Of a DNA stretch of 64,000 nucleotides, positions 24,881-33,684 are shown piece by piece. The first letter of the stretch is position 1. Every line of letters starts with the position of its first letter. The stretch comes from an uncultured Christensenella sp. (GTDB taxonomy: Bacteria > Bacillota > Clostridia > Christensenellales > Pumilibacteraceae), in assembly GCA_910578545.1 (NCBI GenBank), contig CAJTPT010000001.1, positions 124,001 through 188,000 on the forward strand, written 5' to 3'. A program made the translations under genes and the position numbers. The notes beneath the pieces were generated by a model. It made no database searches. It was not told the origin of the DNA and saw only the letters and a list, made by a program, of their open reading frames with translations.

Positions 24881-26826
24881 ATTTTATCACCGGCATTTCC
24901 CGTGGGCTGTACGAGCCGCGGCAAGCCGTCCGCGCCGACCGAGCACAACAGCATGCCCTCGGATATTATTCCGCACAGCTTGGCGGGCTTGAGGTTAGCG
25001 ACAAGCGCCGCCTTTTTGCCTACGAGCTCGCTCGGCGAGTACGCCATGGCGATACCCGATACGATAGTGCGGTTGCGCTGTCCGTCAAACACGGTCAGCT
25101 TTAATAGCTTTTTCGCCTTTTCCACCTTTTCGCACGCGAGTATATCCACCACCTTGAGCGAGGTCTTAAAAAAGTCGTCAATCGTTATTTCGGGGGGCTC
25201 TTCTTCCTCGTGCGTATCAGTCTTTTGCGCTTCTTTAGACGCTTGCTTTTTGTCGCCGTCCGCGGCTATTTTTTCCAATTCCGCAAGCTCTTTTTTGATA
25301 TCGAGCCTATTGAGTATGGGCTCTATCTCGGTCGTATTGTAGCTCTTTACAACGCCGAACTTAGCCGAATCAAAGTCGGTCGGAACGTCAATTCCGAGCC
25401 CGTCGAAAATGCGCTTGGGGTATTTGGTGAGGAAGGGCAACAGCAGTTGCGCCACGACGCGTATACCCTCTAACAGCGTATAAATAACGTCGTTGAGCCT
25501 CGCCTTTTCGCCGAGTTTGTTAAGCTCCCACGGCTTATTTGCGTCGATGTACTTGTTGGCAATGTCGATAACGCCGAAAATCTTTTCGAGCGCGCGGTTA
25601 AGCTCGGGCTTGTCCATACTCTCGCGCACCGCGTCCAAAAGACTGTCGACAGCCGCACAAAAATCCTTGTCGCGGGTATCGAGCGTCTTCGGCTTGGTGA
25701 CTTTGCCGTCAAAATACTGCTTGCTCATGGCGAGCGTACGGCGAACGAGGTTGCCGAGATCGTTGACGATGTTGTTGTTGATAGCGGAAAGCAAAAGCTC
25801 GCTCGTGTAATTACTGTCGTCGCCGAACGGCACGGATGACAGCAGGTAGTAGCGCAGTGCGTCCACGCCGTAGCGATTGCACAGAATAAACGGGTCGACT
25901 ACGTTGCCCTTGCTCTTGCTCATCTTATCGCCGCCGAACATAATCCAGCCGTGGCCGTAAACGCGTTTCGGAAGGGGCACGTCGAGCGCCATAAGGATTG
26001 CCGGCCACACGATCGCGTGGAAGCGAACGATCTCTTTAGCCATAACGTGCATATCGCACGGCCAGTATTTGTCGTACATCGCGGTGTTGCCCGTGCCGTA
26101 GCCGAGCGCGGTAAGATAGTTGGGAAGCGCGTCAATCCACACGTAAATAACGTGCTTGGGATCGAACGGCACCTTTATGCCCCAATCAAACGAAGTACGG
26201 GTAACGGCAAGGTCGGTAAGACCCTTGTCTATAAAGTTGTTTACCATTTCGCGCACGCGCGAGTCGGGCTGTAAAAAGTCGGTTTCGGTAAGAAGCTTGC
26301 GCACACGGTCGGCATACTTGCTAAGACGGAAGAAGTAACATTCCTGCTTCTCGTCGCGCACAGGTCTGCCGCAGTCGGGGCATTTGCCGTCGACAAGCTG
26401 AGAGCTTGTCCAGTACGACTCGCACGGCTCGCAGTACTTGCCGGAATACTCGGACTTGTATATATCGCCCTTTTCGTACAGCTTGGTGAAAATATCGGCA
26501 ATCGCCTTTTCGTGGTCGGCGGCGGTCGTGCGAATAAAGCCGTCGTTGCTTATATCCATAAGCTTCCACAACGCCTGAATTTTGTCGCACAGCCCGTCGA
26601 CAAACGCCTGCGGGCTCATGCCCTTTTCCTCGGCGGCCTTTTGCACCTTTTGTCCGTGCTCGTCCGTGCCCGTAAGATAGTACACGTCGTAGCCGTCCAT
26701 ACGCTTAAACCGCGCAATCGCGTCGCACGCGACAGTCGTGTAGCAATGCCCTATGTGCAGGCTTCCGCTCGCATAATAAATGGGCGTAGTAATATAAAAC
26801 GTCTTTTTGTTGTTCTTTTTAGCCAT
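24874..26826 (-). CDS. metG: methionyl-tRNA synthetase
   Basis: 650 aa, of the long form. Class I motifs: YYASGSLHIGHCYTTVACD (HIGH) and MSKSKGN (KMSKS), plus the zinc knuckle CEPCESYW...CPDCGRP. The C-terminal 110 residues (ITIDDFFKTSLKVVDILACE...VANLKPAKLCGIISEGMLL) form the Trbp111-type tRNA-binding/dimer domain. A linker rich in Lys/Glu at 535-560 joins them. Leads the run metG-tatD-rSAM-CaCA-PH-DUF3737-MGMT. No T-box features were recognised in the 116 bp upstream. Confidence 0.97.
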   Translation of the reverse strand: MAKKNNKKTFYITTPIYYASGSLHIGHCYTTVACDAIARFKRMDGYDVYYLTGTDEHGQKVQKAAEEKGMSPQAFVDGLCDKIQALWKLMDISNDGFIRTTAADHEKAIADIFTKLYEKGDIYKSEYSGKYCEPCESYWTSSQLVDGKCPDCGRPVRDEKQECYFFRLSKYADRVRKLLTETDFLQPDSRVREMVNNFIDKGLTDLAVTRTSFDWGIKVPFDPKHVIYVWIDALPNYLTALGYGTGNTAMYDKYWPCDMHVMAKEIVRFHAIVWPAILMALDVPLPKRVYGHGWIMFGGDKMSKSKGNVVDPFILCNRYGVDALRYYLLSSVPFGDDSNYTSELLLSAINNNIVNDLGNLVRRTLAMSKQYFDGKVTKPKTLDTRDKDFCAAVDSLLDAVRESMDKPELNRALEKIFGVIDIANKYIDANKPWELNKLGEKARLNDVIYTLLEGIRVVAQLLLPFLTKYPKRIFDGLGIDVPTDFDSAKFGVVKSYNTTEIEPILNRLDIKKELAELEKIAADGDKKQASKEAQKTDTHEEEEPPEITIDDFFKTSLKVVDILACEKVEKAKKLLKLTVFDGQRNRTIVSGIAMAYSPSELVGKKAALVANLKPAKLCGIISEGMLLCSVGADGLPRLVQPTGNAGDKIC

Positions 26827-26942
26827 ATCACTATCCTCTTATAAAAGAAGTTGATTAAAATTTATTCCGTTAATTCCCGATTCAGCCCTACATTTGGGAA
26901 AGGCGTCGCGTAAGCGACGGATGAGGGCATGTTCCCGATAAA

Positions 26943-29678
26943 TTATTCCGTCCGCAATGCGACAACGGGGTCTTTCTTGGCCGCAAGCCGCGCGGGAATA
27001 AGTCCCGATATCAACGTCAGCACGATAGACAGCGCAATCATGATTAGCGCAGTGGGTATCGGCAGAGCGGCTATGCCGTAAATGCCTACGGCGTTACCGA
27101 CGATAAGATTAAGTATGCCCTGAATTATATAGGTGATCGCAATACCGAAAATGCCGGATACGCCGCCGATTATAAACGTTTCGGCATTGAACAGCGCCGA
27201 CACGTCGCGCTTGCGACCGCCGAGCGAACGAATAACGCCTATCTCTTTAATTCGCTCTATTACGGATACGTACGTAATTATCGCTATCATGACAGTGGAA
27301 ACCACAAGCGACAACGACGTAAACGCCACTAAGGCGACGGTAATAATGTCTATAAAGTCGCTTATCATGGCTATGATAATGGACAGGTTATCGGTATACG
27401 TTATATCCTCTCTGTCGTCCGCCGCTATAACCGTGCCGTCAACCGTCAAATCCTTATTGCCGTTCCATTTGTCGAGGTATGAACAAACGTCGTCCTTAAA
27501 TTCAAAGTTGGTCGGATAAACGGATATTTGCTGCGGCGTGTCCACACCGCCGACGTCCCGCTTGCTTACGGTGTAAGTCGCCTGCAAATTTAAGCCGGGC
27601 ATCATGCTCGACAAAAATCCGAGCTGCGACGCACTGCCGAGTATCGCCGTGCGGTCAAACGTTTCGCCGTTGAGTGTAAACGTATAGTCGTACGTAATTC
27701 CTCGTTTTATACCGTTAACTTCCGCGCCGGTTATATTTGCGTCGTTGTGTTCGGTAAAATACCGCACGATTTGCGAGGACGCGCTGTCCGCCAAAATCTC
27801 TTTGCTCAGCGCGCTCGTGTAAAAGAAACCGCGATTTAAGCAACCGTAAGAAACGTTAGCCTTAGGTTTGAGTATGGCGGTTATTTTAAGCTTTTTGCCC
27901 GTAGTCCAGTCTGCTTGCGCTATGGGGTTGTACGTAAACGGATTTATCGCGGCAATAGCGGCGTTTCCCGCAGGGGTAAACACGGTATTATTGGGATACC
28001 AAATAAATTCCTTGCCTATAAGCTCGTCGTACGAAAACTTATCCTTCCACAGCGCTTCGTCGTAATTCTCGTCGTCCACAGCCTTATACGCGAGGTTTAA
28101 AAATTCTTTTTGCGAGAAGTAACCGAACTGCGCAAGAAGCAGGTCTGTAAGCGACACGTCGTCGTCCACGACTATCATTATCTCGTCCGCCGCCGTTGCT
28201 ACCTTGCTTGTAGTCGGGTCGGATACATACTCGTACTGAGACAGAATAAAGTCGACGTTTTCGGGAGCTTGCCTAAACTTTTCGGTCACCATGGATATGT
28301 ACGACGAGTAATCCGCAAACGGCGTTTTGTCGAGCAGCTCGGTATACATATCGAGCGCCGCGGTAAGCGACATCATCGTTTTGCCGCTACCCTCTAAGTC
28401 GAAATTTGTATAAAGGTTGTTTGACATATTTATACCGTAATAGACCGCTATATCCGCATAATACGAATTAGGCATAGCCTTGACGTACGAAACGTATTCC
28501 TTGGTTATGTTGTTGGTGATTACCGCGCTTTGCATATCCTTGCCGCGTTGCGCCAAAAATTCAATCATCTGATCGACGTTGACGTAACCGTTTTTAATCG
28601 AATGTTTAAGCGCCGCCGCAGAATCCACGTTGTTCATGGAAGTCATGATCGAGCTTAAATCAAACGCCTGCGTGCTTATCGTAATGGGGTTGCCCGACAG
28701 CATGTCGTTTTGCATGTCGTCTATGTAATCCTGCACGCCGCTAGACACCGCAAGCACGGTTGCAACGCCTATAATGCCGATAGATCCCGCAAAGCACACA
28801 AGTATTGTGCGCTTGAGCTTGGACAGCAAATTACGCGCCGACAGCTTAAACGCGCTCCAAAACGACAGCTTGGATTTTTTGCCGCGCTGTTTTTTAGCCG
28901 TCTTTTGCTTTGTCTTTTGTTCGGCTTCGGCTTCCTCGCCCGTTTGACTTAAAGAAGAATCCGACAATTCGGTTTCGGTTTTTTCGGGCTCTTCACTCGG
29001 CACGTACGGATTGCTGTCCGACTGCACCTCGCCGTCCAAAAGCCGAACTATACGTGTAGAATACTTTTCGGCAAGCTCGGGGTTGTGCGTGACCATTATG
29101 ACCAAACAATGATTGGAAATCTCTTTGATAAGATCCATTATCTGCACGGACGTTTCGCTGTCAAGCGCGCCCGTCGGCTCGTCGGCAAGCAGGATTTCGG
29201 GATCGTTAACAAGCGCGCGCGCTATCGCCACGCGCTGCATTTGACCGCCCGAAAGCTGATTGGGCTTTTTGTTGTACAGCCCGCCGAGCCCGACCATGTC
29301 CAGCGCCTCGCGCGCACGGCGTACGCGTTCCGATTTTTCCACACCCGAAATGTTAAGCGCAAGCTCGACGTTTGCCTGTATTGTCTGGTGCGGTATAAGG
29401 TTGTACGACTGAAAAACAAACCCGATACGGTGATTGCGGTACGTATCCCAATCCCTATCGGTGTAATTGGTGGTGCTTATCCCGTCGATTACAAGATCGC
29501 CCGACGTGTAGTGATCGAGTCCGCCTATAATATTGAGCAACGTGGTTTTGCCGCAGCCCGAGTGTCCGAGAACGGACACCATTCCGCTTCGACCGAACGC
29601 AAGCGACACACCTTTTAGCGCGTCTACCTTTACGCCGCTCGCTTCGTAAACCTTTGTGATGTTCTTTAATTCAAGCAT
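26943..29678 (-). CDS. MacB/LolD-type ABC transporter, ATPase fused to FtsX-like permease
   Basis: 911 aa. N-terminal LolD/MacB-type ATPase: Walker A GHSGCGKT (38-45), Q-loop FVFQSYNLI, signature LSGGQMQRVAIARAL, Walker B ILLADEPTGALD. A Lys/Glu-rich linker (about 228-272) leads to TM1 (about 289-310), a large extracellular domain of some 380 aa, and three C-terminal helices of an FtsX fold. This type in Gram-positives exports peptides or lipids, often bacteriocins or antibiotics. No regulator or partner sits beside it, so the substrate is open. Confidence 0.9.
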   Translation of the reverse strand: MLELKNITKVYEASGVKVDALKGVSLAFGRSGMVSVLGHSGCGKTTLLNIIGGLDHYTSGDLVIDGISTTNYTDRDWDTYRNHRIGFVFQSYNLIPHQTIQANVELALNISGVEKSERVRRAREALDMVGLGGLYNKKPNQLSGGQMQRVAIARALVNDPEILLADEPTGALDSETSVQIMDLIKEISNHCLVIMVTHNPELAEKYSTRIVRLLDGEVQSDSNPYVPSEEPEKTETELSDSSLSQTGEEAEAEQKTKQKTAKKQRGKKSKLSFWSAFKLSARNLLSKLKRTILVCFAGSIGIIGVATVLAVSSGVQDYIDDMQNDMLSGNPITISTQAFDLSSIMTSMNNVDSAAALKHSIKNGYVNVDQMIEFLAQRGKDMQSAVITNNITKEYVSYVKAMPNSYYADIAVYYGINMSNNLYTNFDLEGSGKTMMSLTAALDMYTELLDKTPFADYSSYISMVTEKFRQAPENVDFILSQYEYVSDPTTSKVATAADEIMIVVDDDVSLTDLLLAQFGYFSQKEFLNLAYKAVDDENYDEALWKDKFSYDELIGKEFIWYPNNTVFTPAGNAAIAAINPFTYNPIAQADWTTGKKLKITAILKPKANVSYGCLNRGFFYTSALSKEILADSASSQIVRYFTEHNDANITGAEVNGIKRGITYDYTFTLNGETFDRTAILGSASQLGFLSSMMPGLNLQATYTVSKRDVGGVDTPQQISVYPTNFEFKDDVCSYLDKWNGNKDLTVDGTVIAADDREDITYTDNLSIIIAMISDFIDIITVALVAFTSLSLVVSTVMIAIITYVSVIERIKEIGVIRSLGGRKRDVSALFNAETFIIGGVSGIFGIAITYIIQGILNLIVGNAVGIYGIAALPIPTALIMIALSIVLTLISGLIPARLAAKKDPVVALRTE

Positions 29679-29776
29679 TTCAACCTCACAGCTCGCCTAT
29701 TTGTACGCTATGACAGAGAGCAAATTTTTTCTTCTAATGTAAATCATTCTATTTATTATACTCTTTTTTTTTGCGT

Positions 29777-29806
29777 TTGTAAACCGAACGGCGTTTAGTG
29801 TATAAA
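29777..29806 (+). promoter_or_regulatory. likely sigma-A promoter of the basic protein gene
   Basis: TTGTAA (29777-29782), 18-bp spacer, TATAAA (29801-29806), about 75 bases before the start at 29881. Confidence 0.55.
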
Positions 29807-29880
29807 ATTTATATCGTGTTCGCATACTACCTAAAACCGCTCGCGCCGTTAGCGGGCGCGGCGGATACAAGGAGCAACGT

Positions 29881-30141
29881 ATGAATATCAAGCAAAAATT
29901 TAAATCGGTAAAGGAAAAGCTTTTCGGCAGCAAGAATAAATCGACCCAAGCCAAAAGCCGCCGAAAAAAAACGGACAGCGAACTCGGCGCCGACGAGGTA
30001 GTCAAAAAGGAAGTGTTCCCGTCAAAGAAGAAAACGGACAAGTGCATCCAAAAACCGCTATCTAAGCGCACCCGCCCGACCAACCCCAACTATCAAATGA
30101 TCGATCCCGACGATAATTCCGTCGACAGCGGCAAAAGCTAA
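29881..30141 (+). CDS. small Lys-rich basic protein
   Basis: 86 aa, strongly basic in the first 60 residues (KFKSVKEKLFGSKNKSTQAKSRRKK split by few acids), acidic end (DPDDNSVDSGKS). Unrecognised, likely unstructured. Supported by a ribosome site (AAGGAGCAACGT-ATG), an upstream promoter and a terminator right after it. It overlaps an antisense frame at 29697-30089 that has none of these. Nucleic-acid binding would be a guess. Confidence 0.6.
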   Translation: MNIKQKFKSVKEKLFGSKNKSTQAKSRRKKTDSELGADEVVKKEVFPSKKKTDKCIQKPLSKRTRPTNPNYQMIDPDDNSVDSGKS

Positions 30142-30146
30142 AAAAT

Positions 30147-30178
30147 AAACGCTCTTGGAAAACCGAGGGCGTTTTACT
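30147..30178 (+). terminator. intrinsic terminator
   Basis: AACGCTCTTGG-AAAA-CCGAGGGCGTT then TTACTTTA. Confidence 0.75.
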
Positions 30179-30210
30179 TTATATATAAGTATGCAAGTCA
30201 AAGGATTCCC

Positions 30211-30239
30211 TTGATTTTTTTGCGGTCTGATATTATAAT
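30211..30239 (+). promoter_or_regulatory. sigma-A promoter of the LOTUS-NYN gene
   Basis: TTGATT (30211-30216), 17-bp spacer, TATAAT (30234-30239), 33 bases before the ATG. Confidence 0.8.
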
Positions 30240-30271
30240 CATAGTATATCATAACAAAGGAAACAAAAGAA

Positions 30272-31129
30272 ATGGAAATCAAAAATCGAACGATTGCATT
30301 GCTTATCGACTCAGACAACATCTCGGCAAAATATCTTGACCTACTTATAAACGAGGTTAGCAAGTTCGGTAATATTACGTATAAGCGCATTTACGGGGAT
30401 TTTACCGCGCCGGCCGCCGCGTCTTGGCGTAAAATCCTTAACGAGTACGCAATCGAGCCCATACAACAATACTTGCTCGTACAAAAGCCGAAAGATAAAG
30501 ACAGGGAAATCACGTTTAACGTAACCGATTCCGCCATGATTATCGACGCCATGGATATTCTGTACAAACACAATGCCGATTGCGTATGTTTGGCAACCAG
30601 CGACAGCGATTTTACTCGGCTCGCAATACGGTTTCGCAACGAAAACTATGCCGTTATAGGCGTCGGCGAAAAGAAAACACCGCAGTCGTTTATAGCCGCG
30701 TGTCACCGATTTATACTTATAGACGCGCTACTTGCCGAAAGCGAAAAGCCTGCGGAAGAGCAAGCGGAAGCAAAGGCTGAAGTTCCGCCTATAGAAGTAA
30801 CGCCGCCGCAACCGAACGCGATCCAAAATGACGAAAAGCAGGAAGAAAGCGAAGAAGCACAAGAAGAAAGCACACCCATGCCCAAAGATAAAGTGGTGGA
30901 GATTTCCAAAGAAATAATCCATGAATATGCAAATGACGACGGGTGGATACTAATGTCTACTTTTATGCACCACTTATACATTCGAGTAAATACTTTTGAC
31001 CCGCGTTTTTACGGTTACAAAACGCCTACTCAATGCTTTAGAGAATTGAGCTGCGACGGAAACGAGGTTCATGTGTTCGAGTTAAAAAAGAACGATAAAA
31101 ATGCAGACATCATACGAATTGCCGATTAA
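30272..31129 (+). CDS. NYN-domain RNase-like protein with C-terminal OST-HTH/LOTUS domain
   Basis: 285 aa. N-terminal NYN (PIN-like) nuclease domain at about 5-150: LLIDSDNIS with acidic D13/D15, SAMIIDAMDIL, and CLATSDSDFTRL with two Asp of the metal site. A Glu/Gln/Pro-rich linker (about 155-205), then an OST-HTH/LOTUS domain (about 209-283: VVEISKEIIHEYANDDGWILMSTFMHHL...). The NYN-LOTUS pairing is known in bacteria and is thought to act on RNA; LOTUS domains bind RNA G-quadruplexes or helicases in eukaryotes. Single-gene unit with promoter and terminator. Confidence 0.88.
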   Translation: MEIKNRTIALLIDSDNISAKYLDLLINEVSKFGNITYKRIYGDFTAPAAASWRKILNEYAIEPIQQYLLVQKPKDKDREITFNVTDSAMIIDAMDILYKHNADCVCLATSDSDFTRLAIRFRNENYAVIGVGEKKTPQSFIAACHRFILIDALLAESEKPAEEQAEAKAEVPPIEVTPPQPNAIQNDEKQEESEEAQEESTPMPKDKVVEISKEIIHEYANDDGWILMSTFMHHLYIRVNTFDPRFYGYKTPTQCFRELSCDGNEVHVFELKKNDKNADIIRIAD

Positions 31130-31136
31130 TAAAACA

Positions 31137-31174
31137 AACGGGATTGCCGCTTAACGCGACAGTCCCGTTTTTAA
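31137..31174 (+). terminator. intrinsic terminator after the LOTUS-NYN gene
   Basis: AACGGGA...TCCCGTT with a T-run; the stem encloses about 20 bases. Confidence 0.7.
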
Positions 31175-31199
31175 ATACTCTATAAACGTTCAAACATTT

Positions 31200-32900
31200 C
31201 TATTCATAATCGGCGACCTGCCGCAGATGAATGACAAACGATGTTTTTTGTTCGGTCGAGGGCAACGGCAAACCGAAATGCGCGAGCGCCGCGCCGGAAT
31301 ACGTTTTGCCTGTTTCCCTAACGTTGTAAAGATTGTGCTCGTCAAGCCCGATAAGCTTGACGCGCCCGCTCGACTTGTTTACGACGCACACGGCGTACGC
31401 GCGCGATTTGTCCTTTGACACGGACATCATATAGTAACCGCCGCCAAAACGCTTGTGGTAAAGGTCGCCGTCCATTACAGTCGGCGCGTCGTCTTGGTAT
31501 GATAGGATTTGCGCGCGCACGGCACGCTTTATGCCGTCGTCAAGCTCGGTCGGATTGAATTCGTAGCCGAGCTCGCCCATGGTGGCGCAATCGAATCTAA
31601 GCTTCAACCCGCTCTGCGGCAACGGGTTTACCACCGTGCGAACGGCAACGCCGGGATAGCACGCCGCAAAGCCTCGGTGCATATCGCCAACCGACAAGCC
31701 CCATTCCGCATTCATCTCGGGGAACGTTTTTTTAAGCTCGTCTTTTATCAAATATATCGCTCGCGCAAGCGACGGGCTCGGTCCTATTTTAGGCAGGTCG
31801 AGCATGACGTATTTTAAGTCGTAATTTTCGACGGCGCGACCTATCGCCGCAATCAGCTTATCCGCCGACTTGACCGATAAATCGAGTAAATATCCGCCGT
31901 CCGATTCCTTGCAGTACGCATTGTCAAAAAACGCGCCGTCGCCGTTAATCTCGCGGGACAGCCGTACGCCCAAGCTTATCCCCACGCGTTTGCACTCGTC
32001 CGATATGCGAGCGAGCGCGGCATGTGAAAGTCCGCCGTCAACGGCTATAACGTCGCAACCGAGCTCGTACGCTTCATGCGCCGCCGCAGCGGCGTTTTTC
32101 TCGTCGCAATTAGGCAGGAACAGGACGGTGCGTATGCGCCCGCCTTGCCCGTCGTACATGTTCTCGCGCAATATATCGTGAAAGACGTGCGCACTCCCGC
32201 ACAAGCCGGTATCCGCATAAACGGCGAGCAGTTCGGGCGAACGGTAAACGCCGTTCGGCTCGATAGCAACGCCGCTGTCCAAGCACGCCGCAATCGACCG
32301 CTCGCGGTCGACCGCTACCTCGCCGTCGTAGAACGGGTTTAAAAATCCGTACACCTCGCCCGCCGTTTCGTCGGCGTTATATGCAGTCACCGCCGCGTAG
32401 TTTTTCATGGCGCGCTCGTTGCTGTCCGAATCTATACTTCCGCCAACGCCCACGGTAACTACGCGCGCTATTTCAAGCGGAACGGTTTGCTTTACTTCGC
32501 CTAAACGGATCGCAGTGTCGCCCTCGTTTTTGATAACGATACGACGAGAGAACCCTCCGCGCGGATATGGCGTGTAAAAGCAATCGAGCGCAATCATATT
32601 AGCTTGATCTATGAAGCCGAGCTTTAACGTTTTGCCGCCTGCGAGAGTCGGTCCGCAAATCGGTTTATCGAGCAATTCCTCTGCGCCGACAAACTCGAAC
32701 TGCGGCGTTATCTTTTTTCCGCCGCGCGACACCGAACCGATTATAAACTCGGCGCTATCTCCGCAGAGCGACGCCAAATCGTCCTCGGGTTCGACGCGTT
32801 TGCCGTAGTAAACGTGCGTCAGCGTTTTTCCGTCGGTTTTAATAATATAACACGTCTCACCTGCGGACATGTAAAATACGTCGTTTTCGATTTTAATCAT
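31200..32900 (-). CDS. GH36 (melibiase)-like protein, catalytic residues altered
   Basis: 566 aa. Overall GH36 order: N-terminal beta-sandwich (1-270), a TIM-barrel part (ELGCDVIAVDGG; GISLGVRLS; LDLSVKSADKLI; YDLKYVMLDL), and a C-terminal beta domain. In active GH36 the nucleophile lies in KWDMNR; here it is MLDLPKIG, keeping an Asp but losing K, W and R. The acid/base region CSSGGGRxD is replaced by EWGLSVGDMHRG. The protein is also about 150 aa shorter than usual. Either a new specificity or an inactive relative. No signal peptide. Same strand as the SDR gene, 7 bp away. Confidence 0.6.
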   Translation of the reverse strand: MIKIENDVFYMSAGETCYIIKTDGKTLTHVYYGKRVEPEDDLASLCGDSAEFIIGSVSRGGKKITPQFEFVGAEELLDKPICGPTLAGGKTLKLGFIDQANMIALDCFYTPYPRGGFSRRIVIKNEGDTAIRLGEVKQTVPLEIARVVTVGVGGSIDSDSNERAMKNYAAVTAYNADETAGEVYGFLNPFYDGEVAVDRERSIAACLDSGVAIEPNGVYRSPELLAVYADTGLCGSAHVFHDILRENMYDGQGGRIRTVLFLPNCDEKNAAAAAHEAYELGCDVIAVDGGLSHAALARISDECKRVGISLGVRLSREINGDGAFFDNAYCKESDGGYLLDLSVKSADKLIAAIGRAVENYDLKYVMLDLPKIGPSPSLARAIYLIKDELKKTFPEMNAEWGLSVGDMHRGFAACYPGVAVRTVVNPLPQSGLKLRFDCATMGELGYEFNPTELDDGIKRAVRAQILSYQDDAPTVMDGDLYHKRFGGGYYMMSVSKDKSRAYAVCVVNKSSGRVKLIGLDEHNLYNVRETGKTYSGAALAHFGLPLPSTEQKTSFVIHLRQVADYE

Positions 32901-32907
32901 AGCATCC

Positions 32908-33684
32908 TCAAAACAGCCGTGCGGTTATATCCAAAAACAGCTTTTGCGGCAGAACGTGCCGAAGGAAGTTGAGCGCCTTGTACTTAATACCGACGATATA
33001 CAGCGGCTTTTTACTCTTTAAGCAATACTTATAAATCTTTTTTGTGGCGCGCTCGGCGTTCATGCGCTTGTACTCGCGCCCGTCTATCTTTTGCGCCGAT
33101 AGCTTTGGTGCGTCGCCGTAGCGCTTGCCGCCGTCGGCGTACTTTATACGGTTGGCGGTAAAGCTCGTTTTAATATCGCCCGGGCAAATAGAGCTAACCC
33201 TTATGCCGTGGCTTTTAAGTTCCATGTACAAGCCGAACGCCGCCATGTTGACGGCCGCCTTGCTCGCGCAATACGTCGCGCGGTAAGGCAGAGCAAAAAG
33301 CGCGCACGCCGACGAGATAAACACCGCGTTGCCGCCGCGTTCCATAAACTCGAGCGAGGTCTGCACCACGTTGAGCGCGCCAGTAAAGTTGAGCGCAATC
33401 TGCTTTTCAACCTCGGCTATCGGCAGTAGCTCTGTCGCGCCCGACAGCCCGCCGCCCGCGTTGGCGATAACGGTGTCGATTTTGCCGTACTCCTCGGCAA
33501 TCGACTTAACTGCGTTTCGTACTTCATCGTAATCGGTGACGTCCACCGCGATATCCGGCGCAACGGCAGACCGCGCCATGCCGATAACGGTATGCCCGTC
33601 GTTGCGGTACAGTCGGCACAGTATCGCGCCTATGCCGCTCGTACAGCCCGTTATAATAACTATTTTATGTTGCTTACTGCTCAT
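32908..33684 (-). CDS. short-chain dehydrogenase/reductase
   Basis: 258 aa. Classical SDR: NAD(P) motif TGCTSGIGAIL (TGxxxGIG) at 12-21, NAG (ANAGGG), catalytic Ser in FISSACALF, and YCASK (Y-x3-K). The Asp at VDVTDYDEV points to NAD(H) or flexible cofactor use. Substrate unknown. Start at 33684 overlaps the end of htpG by 11 bases, so the two are translationally linked; the frame upstream of it lies inside htpG. Confidence 0.9.
   Translation of the reverse strand: MSSKQHKIVIITGCTSGIGAILCRLYRNDGHTVIGMARSAVAPDIAVDVTDYDEVRNAVKSIAEEYGKIDTVIANAGGGLSGATELLPIAEVEKQIALNFTGALNVVQTSLEFMERGGNAVFISSACALFALPYRATYCASKAAVNMAAFGLYMELKSHGIRVSSICPGDIKTSFTANRIKYADGGKRYGDAPKLSAQKIDGREYKRMNAERATKKIYKYCLKSKKPLYIVGIKYKALNFLRHVLPQKLFLDITARLF

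Noticed and set aside
26827..26942. Possible T-box or other riboswitch before metG
   Set aside because: Only 116 bp, no specifier or T-box motif found; a short CGTCGC-GTAA-GCGACG hairpin is the terminator-like end of the ABC gene's upstream region, not a switch.
29697..30089. Minus-strand frame of 130 codons
   Set aside because: Overlaps the plus-strand gene at 29881-30141, which has promoter, ribosome site and terminator; this frame has none and its composition is Leu/Phe-rich shadow type.
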